A stretch of DNA of 19,006 nucleotides from Bacteroidota bacterium. Lineage in GTDB: Bacteria; Bacteroidota; Bacteroidia; Chitinophagales; Chitinophagaceae. Location of the stretch: NCBI GenBank assembly GCA_023386395.1, contig JAEWJV010000644.1, positions 1 to 19,006 of the forward strand, given 5' to 3'. Position numbers and translations under genes: made by a program. Positions 14,710-19,006 of the stretch are shown here, in pieces; positions within the stretch are counted from its first letter, which is position 1, and each line of letters begins with the position of its first letter. The notes under the pieces are model-generated. The model worked only from the letters and a program-made list of their open reading frames with translations. It was not told the origin of the DNA and did no database searches.

Positions 14710-14800
14710 AATAGTTATAAAATATTGTTAGGCTACTTCAAAGCCGTGTAAGGCAGCATGTTTATAGAATGCATTGCAATTGAAGCCGGCTCCGGAGGAA

Positions 14801-14852
14801 CCTTGTTTTTTCTGTACCTTTCTCTTGAAAGAGAAGTACCAAAAGTTCAAGG
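14801..14852. repeat. Composite palindrome in the 430-base gap between symporter and GH43 genes
   Basis: Nested inverted repeats: outer CCTTG (14801-14805)/CAAGG (14848-14852), middle GTAC (14814-14817)/GTAC (14836-14839), inner TTCTCTT (14820-14826)/AAGAGAA (14829-14835) with a 2-base centre. This type of 'GTACC..TTCTC..GAGAA..GTACC' intergenic palindrome resembles REP-like elements I associate with Bacteroidota genomes. The rest of the gap 14668-15097 has no supported gene and no promoter I could assign. Confidence 0.55.
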
Positions 14853-15097
14853 ACAAATGATATTCAGCACATTTGCCCATTTGCCTTGATTAGGCTTCGG
14901 TACTGCTGATTTTTCAACTGCCATACCCTGATGCTAGTGTGCAATCATATAATTGTATTCAGGCTGGCTTAAACATAGTGCTCCTATAGCTTTGAAATTA
15001 TTTGAAAGAACTATTGTTGTGCATTAACCAGGGTAATCCTTCAATCAGATAAATCCCGGTTCAGACAATCTTCTTCATTATAAAATAACTTGTTGTT

Positions 15098-16576
15098 TTA
15101 GCTATTTCTTTTTTGTTTTAAATCGCTTTCTATCTGTACTTCCATTTTTTTATTGATGACATAGAAAAATAATAAAGCGGCGCCAATCAGAAACGGTATA
15201 GATGGATATACGCTCACTAACATCTTTACGCCGTTGACGGCTGCAGGTGTTTGCACATCGCTGTTGGGAACATAGTTATACAAACCAAGAATCCATGTTA
15301 CCAACGCACCGCCAATGCTGAGGCCGGCTTTTAAACCAACCATCATTGCCGAGAAGATAATGGCTGTGGCGCGGCGATTGTTTTTCCATTCGCTGTAATC
15401 GGCCACATCGGCTATCATGGCCCATAACAACGGTATGGTGAGGCCATAAAAAAAACCATGTAAAATTTGCGAGAGAAAAATAATTTTTATTGATGTTGGT
15501 GGATAAAAAACAAATGCCAGTATGAATAATGTAGAGATGAATAAGCAAATGCCAATTACATCGCGTTTACCATATTTGTCGGCAAATCTTTTTGATAAGG
15601 TGATGCCAACAATCATGAAAATGATACCGCCTGCATTGAATAAGCCAAAGCCTGCTGAAACAGGGTCATCTTCAAAAACATTCAGGCCGATGCCTGAAAA
15701 GAAATGTATGATAGGGGTTACGAAACTGGTGAGGCTTTCCTTATCAACATAATTTCTAAAATAATACACATAGGAACCGCCTTTCATGGCAAGCGTTATA
15801 AACACGAGTGTTGTAAGCACTAGCATAATAACCCAGGGCCTGTTTTTAAAAAGATCGCTTAAGTCTTCCTTTAAGCTTGATTTTTGTTCGGGCTTTGGTA
15901 CAATGCGTTCCCTGGTGGTAAAGAATGTAATAAGGAGCATAATAGTGCCGATGATGGCCAGCCAAGTCATTACCTTTTCTATGCCCACAGATTTATCTCC
16001 GTCGCCTGCCGATACAATAATCGCCAGCATAAAAACCTGCACGAAGAACTGCGCAAACATTACTGCCACAAAACGATAGGAGGATAAGCTGTTGCGCTCT
16101 TTCATATCGCCGGTAATAACGCCGCTTAATGCAGAGTAAGGAAGGTTATTGGCAGCATAAAGCAACAACAGTAAAGTGTAAGTAACAACTGCATAAATCA
16201 CTTTGCCTTTATAAGAGAAATCGGGCGTACTGAATGCGAGCAATGCAATTATGCCAAGCGGAACAGCAGTGAATAAAATCCAGGGCCTGAACTTGCCCCA
16301 GCGTGAATTTGTCCTGTCGGCCAATGCGCCGATTACTGGATTAAATCCAAACGCAGCAATTAAACCTACTGCCAATATCAATACCGATGCATGCTTTGGC
16401 TCAAGGCCATAAATATCGGTATAGAAATAGGCGAGGTAAGTCATTAAGGTTTGAAATACAAGGTTGGCAGCAAGGTCGCCTAAGCTGTAACCAATTTTCT
16501 CAAACACGGATAGTTTCTGCGAACCTGCCGGTTGTTTTATTCCTGCCGATTGTTTTGCTGAATCCTGCGCACTCAT
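15098..16576 (-). CDS. GPH-family sugar:cation symporter (MFS), xyloside importer
   Basis: A 492-residue inner-membrane protein of the glycoside-pentoside-hexuronide:cation symporter family (MelB/XynT/XylP-like). It has about twelve hydrophobic segments and the family's opening block KIGYSLGDLAANLVFQTLMTYLAYFYTDIYGL (about 26-57), followed by ALADRTNSRWGKFRPWI (about 84-100), the conserved loop after helix 2-3. A mirrored segment in the second half reads SKRFADKYGKRDVIG. By position between the GH10 xylanase and the GH43 gene it most likely imports xylo-oligosaccharides or aldouronates with a cation. It follows the GH10 stop by 23 bases. The first 20 residues are a hydrophilic, Gln/Ser/Lys-rich extension in the cytoplasm. 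Confidence 0.92.
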   Translation of the reverse strand: MSAQDSAKQSAGIKQPAGSQKLSVFEKIGYSLGDLAANLVFQTLMTYLAYFYTDIYGLEPKHASVLILAVGLIAAFGFNPVIGALADRTNSRWGKFRPWILFTAVPLGIIALLAFSTPDFSYKGKVIYAVVTYTLLLLLYAANNLPYSALSGVITGDMKERNSLSSYRFVAVMFAQFFVQVFMLAIIVSAGDGDKSVGIEKVMTWLAIIGTIMLLITFFTTRERIVPKPEQKSSLKEDLSDLFKNRPWVIMLVLTTLVFITLAMKGGSYVYYFRNYVDKESLTSFVTPIIHFFSGIGLNVFEDDPVSAGFGLFNAGGIIFMIVGITLSKRFADKYGKRDVIGICLFISTLFILAFVFYPPTSIKIIFLSQILHGFFYGLTIPLLWAMIADVADYSEWKNNRRATAIIFSAMMVGLKAGLSIGGALVTWILGLYNYVPNSDVQTPAAVNGVKMLVSVYPSIPFLIGAALLFFYVINKKMEVQIESDLKQKRNS

Positions 16577-16599
16577 AATTTTTTTTTAAAAGATAAATT

Positions 16600-17721
16600 T
16601 TATTGGCCTTCTGCCGTTGCAATAACACTGAAAAAAGCGGGTTTAGGTTTGAAATTCCTGTCGAATAACAGGGGATAATTGGTGCGCGCCCTAATGGGCC
16701 AGCCATTGAGCCACGACTGTCCATCATTAACGCCCCAGAATGTAACACGGCTTACATTGTCTTTATATTTTACAAAAAGCCTGAATAAATCTGCATAGGA
16801 TTTTGAAAGTGTTTGCTGTGCAGAATCGGGAAAGCCGGCGGCATAAGGATTCATCTCTTTGCTGCTCTTTGCGGTAGCACTTACTTCAGCCGTTGCATTA
16901 TCCCAGGGATTTGGCAATACCGTTAAATCAAGCTCTGTGAACATTACTTCCATACCCAAAGCACTAAATGCTTTAATGCTTTCTTCAATATCATTGAAAG
17001 GAACGCTGCCAGACTTCCAGTGGCCCTGGATGCCTATGCCATCAATGCGAACGCCGGCGGCCTGTATCTTTTTGATAATAGCAATAGCACCTGCCCTTTT
17101 CTTTGGCTGTTCAATATTATAATCGTTATAATAAAGCTTTGTATGTGGTGCAGCCTTTTGTGCGAGGCGGAATGCTTCTACAATGTAATCATCACCCAAT
17201 TTATCAAGAAAGACATCTTTACGTAAAGTGCCATCTTCATTCAGGGCTTCATTCACCACATCCCATGAATACACCTTACCATCATAACGGCCTGCAACCG
17301 TTGTAATGTGATCTTCAAAATATTTTTTTACAGAATCTGCGCTTTGCATGTGGCGCATAAATGCCGGCAACTGGCTATGCCATATTAACGTATGCGCATT
17401 TATCTTGATATTGTTCTTTTGCGCATAAGCTACCAATTTATCGGCCAGGTCAAAATTATATTTATCCCAGCCTGGCTGAATTATTTCAGCCTTCATAATA
17501 TTCTCCGGCGTTACGGCATTAAATTGTTGTTTGATGAGTGCATCTGAGGCCGGATCTTTTTCCTCTATCTGCTGCGTATTCATGGCAGTACCGATGAGAA
17601 AATCGTTTTTGAAAACTTCTTTTAATGAAGGCGTTGTTTGAGCCGTGGCATTTTTAGCAGTGATGCAGCAGGCCGGTATTAATGTTGCAAATAAAAAAAT
17701 ATGCGAAAACCTTTTTATCAT
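16600..17721 (-). CDS. GH10 endo-beta-1,4-xylanase, secreted
   Basis: GH10 enzymes cut the xylan backbone with retention of configuration and tolerate substitutions. The 373-residue protein has a signal peptide (MIKRFSHIFLFATLIPACCITAKNATAQ; the Ala-Cys-Cys part could instead be a lipoprotein box). One GH10 barrel fills the rest. Signatures: NAVTPENIMKAE (68-79), NAHTLIWHSQLP (108-119), acid/base Glu158 in WDVVNEAL, IDGIGIQGHW (226-235), nucleophile Glu263 in VMFTELDL, and WGVNDGQSWL near the C-terminus. No carbohydrate-binding module is attached. It begins one base after the GH115 stop (TAA-T-ATG), so the two are translationally coupled: alpha-glucuronidase and xylanase are made together. 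Confidence 0.96.
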   Translation of the reverse strand: MIKRFSHIFLFATLIPACCITAKNATAQTTPSLKEVFKNDFLIGTAMNTQQIEEKDPASDALIKQQFNAVTPENIMKAEIIQPGWDKYNFDLADKLVAYAQKNNIKINAHTLIWHSQLPAFMRHMQSADSVKKYFEDHITTVAGRYDGKVYSWDVVNEALNEDGTLRKDVFLDKLGDDYIVEAFRLAQKAAPHTKLYYNDYNIEQPKKRAGAIAIIKKIQAAGVRIDGIGIQGHWKSGSVPFNDIEESIKAFSALGMEVMFTELDLTVLPNPWDNATAEVSATAKSSKEMNPYAAGFPDSAQQTLSKSYADLFRLFVKYKDNVSRVTFWGVNDGQSWLNGWPIRARTNYPLLFDRNFKPKPAFFSVIATAEGQ

Positions 17722-17722
17722 A

Positions 17723-19006
17723 TTAATTGTTTTTAGAATTAAAAATTGTTTCCTCTGGTCCCAGGTAGGACGGCTTCAAATCATCAAAATGAAGCACTAT
17801 TTTTTGCAGGATGACCGCAGAGCTTATCATCCGGTATTTTATTGTATGTTTTCCATTTTTATTAATGGAATGATTACTTGTTTTGATGATGATATTACTG
17901 GCAACCCAGTTATCCCATACACGCGGTTTATTTTCATCGTTATTAATAGAAATAATTTGCGGCGTTTCATTGTCTATTGAAACGGCATATTGCAAACCGG
18001 CTGAATCATTGTGAAAATTTAAGGTGGGGGAGAAGTAAGCATTCAGCTTAAAAGCGCCTGTATCAGAAGTATAAAATTCATATTCAAGGTAAGGTGTGTT
18101 TTTATTGATGGTTTGAGTTGGCGCTGTTACCGGAAAAGTTGTAATGCCATCGCCATCTTTGCCGATATTTGGAATGCTTTTCCAATGGATGTTTGATGCA
18201 TCTTTTTTATTTGTGTAATGTGATGCTTCAATAGAAACATAACCATCCAGTTCATAAAAAATATTTCTATCCACGTCTTGAGGGGTAGGTTCAAAATCCG
18301 ATACAACGTCTGTGAGAGTTATATCTTTAACAATGAGCTTAGAAGAATCTGCCGGCCTTTTTGATTCTTCATGTACATATTTTACTTCAGGCATTTTTTG
18401 TACAGGAGGTTGCTGCCAGTAGGTATAGCCAATATGTGTTTGATCCATCATGTGGTTCCATTTTCCATTATTCAATTGGTTATACTCAAGTGTTATTAAT
18501 GAGTCATTCACATAAAACTTTTTTGCTTCATCTGCATATTTGTTGGCAAGCGGGCTGTTGTTTTTGTAATAAAAATTATTGCAGGCAACAGCCGTATATA
18601 AATTTTGAAGATTGGTGTAAGCTTTTACGGGATGCAGCACCAATTCAAAGAATGCATTTTTATATTCTTGCGGTAATAAATCATAAATCTTTTCAGCTTC
18701 TTTTTTCAGCTCATTCCATTCGCCGGTTATTTTATTTATCTCATCGTTTTGTGCATACATTGATAAAGCATAAGTATCCGCATTTAATAATTCAGGCTTT
18801 CTTCTTGCCGCATACTGCGCATATTTCATCATCACATTGGCAATCTCTTTTGAATATGTTTCACCGAATTGTTTTGCTGCCCATTGCGTATAATAATCGT
18901 TCAGATTATCTTGATTCCAATTGTTTACATTATATGCATATTCTAAAAAAATTGAGATAGGAAATTCCATAGGTTTTAAATCACCCACATTCACCACCCA
19001 TATTTG
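17723..19006 (-). CDS. GH115 xylan alpha-1,2-glucuronidase, C-terminal part (cut by window edge)
   Basis: GH115 enzymes remove (4-O-methyl-)glucuronic acid from internal xylose units of glucuronoxylan. The frame is open to the right edge; the first visible residues, QIWVVNVGDLKPMEFP, are a conserved GH115 block late in the catalytic barrel. A helical segment follows (YAQYAARRKPELLNADTY...), then the linker block HMMDQTHIGYTYWQQPP, and a C-terminal beta-sandwich (GYVSIEASHYT ... AVSIDNETPQ ... KIVLHFDDLKPSYLGPEE). The final SYLGP[EP]E is typical of the family's last domain. About 428 residues are present out of the usual roughly 800-850; catalytic residues lie in the missing part. It is coupled to the GH10 gene downstream. 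A 199-codon open frame on the other strand inside it is a shadow. Confidence 0.92.
   Translation of the reverse strand, partial: QIWVVNVGDLKPMEFPISIFLEYAYNVNNWNQDNLNDYYTQWAAKQFGETYSKEIANVMMKYAQYAARRKPELLNADTYALSMYAQNDEINKITGEWNELKKEAEKIYDLLPQEYKNAFFELVLHPVKAYTNLQNLYTAVACNNFYYKNNSPLANKYADEAKKFYVNDSLITLEYNQLNNGKWNHMMDQTHIGYTYWQQPPVQKMPEVKYVHEESKRPADSSKLIVKDITLTDVVSDFEPTPQDVDRNIFYELDGYVSIEASHYTNKKDASNIHWKSIPNIGKDGDGITTFPVTAPTQTINKNTPYLEYEFYTSDTGAFKLNAYFSPTLNFHNDSAGLQYAVSIDNETPQIISINNDENKPRVWDNWVASNIIIKTSNHSINKNGKHTIKYRMISSAVILQKIVLHFDDLKPSYLGPEETIFNSKNN

Noticed and set aside
18361..18960. 199-codon open frame on the plus strand
   Set aside because: It is fully antisense to the GH115 gene, has no recognisable domain, and is explained as a shadow frame.
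1..19006. tRNA, rRNA, riboswitch or transposase genes
   Set aside because: No cloverleaf ends, rRNA motifs, conserved riboswitch cores or insertion-sequence genes were recognised on either strand.

Overview
The window looks like a chromosomal segment of a Bacteroidota bacterium, most likely a Chitinophagaceae-like, plant-polymer-degrading lineage. This rests on the xylan-utilisation gene set, the GPH-type sugar symporter, the AT-rich DNA with little Shine-Dalgarno signal, and a mobile element of the Bacteroidota type (tyrosine integrase, MerR-like small HTH proteins, VirE_N/DUF3987 primase-like protein). Every convincing gene is on the minus strand, so the transcription order runs from right to left.

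Region A (about 7980-19006) is a glucuronoxylan-degradation cluster. In transcription order it holds: the C-terminal half of a GH115 alpha-glucuronidase (cut by the window edge), a secreted GH10 endo-xylanase, a GPH-family symporter, a 430-base gap with palindromes, a cytoplasmic GH43 beta-xylosidase/arabinofuranosidase, a secreted bicupin, a CE1-like esterase, a sialate-O-acetylesterase/CE20-like esterase with an inserted GH2-like sugar-binding domain, and a CE15 glucuronoyl esterase. Together these would remove methyl-glucuronate, lignin-ester and acetyl decorations outside the cytoplasm, cut the xylan backbone, import the oligosaccharides and split them to pentoses inside. SusC/SusD-like genes are not in view and may lie to the right. 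Two near-identical hairpins sit just after the stop codons of two esterase genes.

Region B (6455-7828) is the housekeeping tRNA-modification GTPase gene mnmE, complete, ending in the conserved Phe-Cys-Ile-Gly-Lys.

Region C (1 to about 6455) is an integrated element abutting the 3' end of mnmE, the site type used by Salmonella genomic island 1. From the mnmE side it holds: direct-repeat arrays that look like integrase/excisionase binding sites, a zinc-finger plus HTH protein, a tyrosine integrase and a protein of unknown function (these three genes overlap by ATGA), a palindromic control region, two small HTH proteins, a VirE_N/DUF3987 protein, and then cargo. The cargo starts with a broken XRE-type regulator gene (one nonsense codon, one frameshift) whose end overlaps the start of a DUF499 ATPase gene. 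DUF499 ATPases are known from DUF1156/DUF499/HerA-type anti-phage gene sets, so the island probably carries a defence system that continues beyond the left edge. The regulator is inactivated, and the ATPase's Walker A motif reads GGGKP instead of the expected GGGKT, so the system may be decaying. The far end of the island is not in the window.
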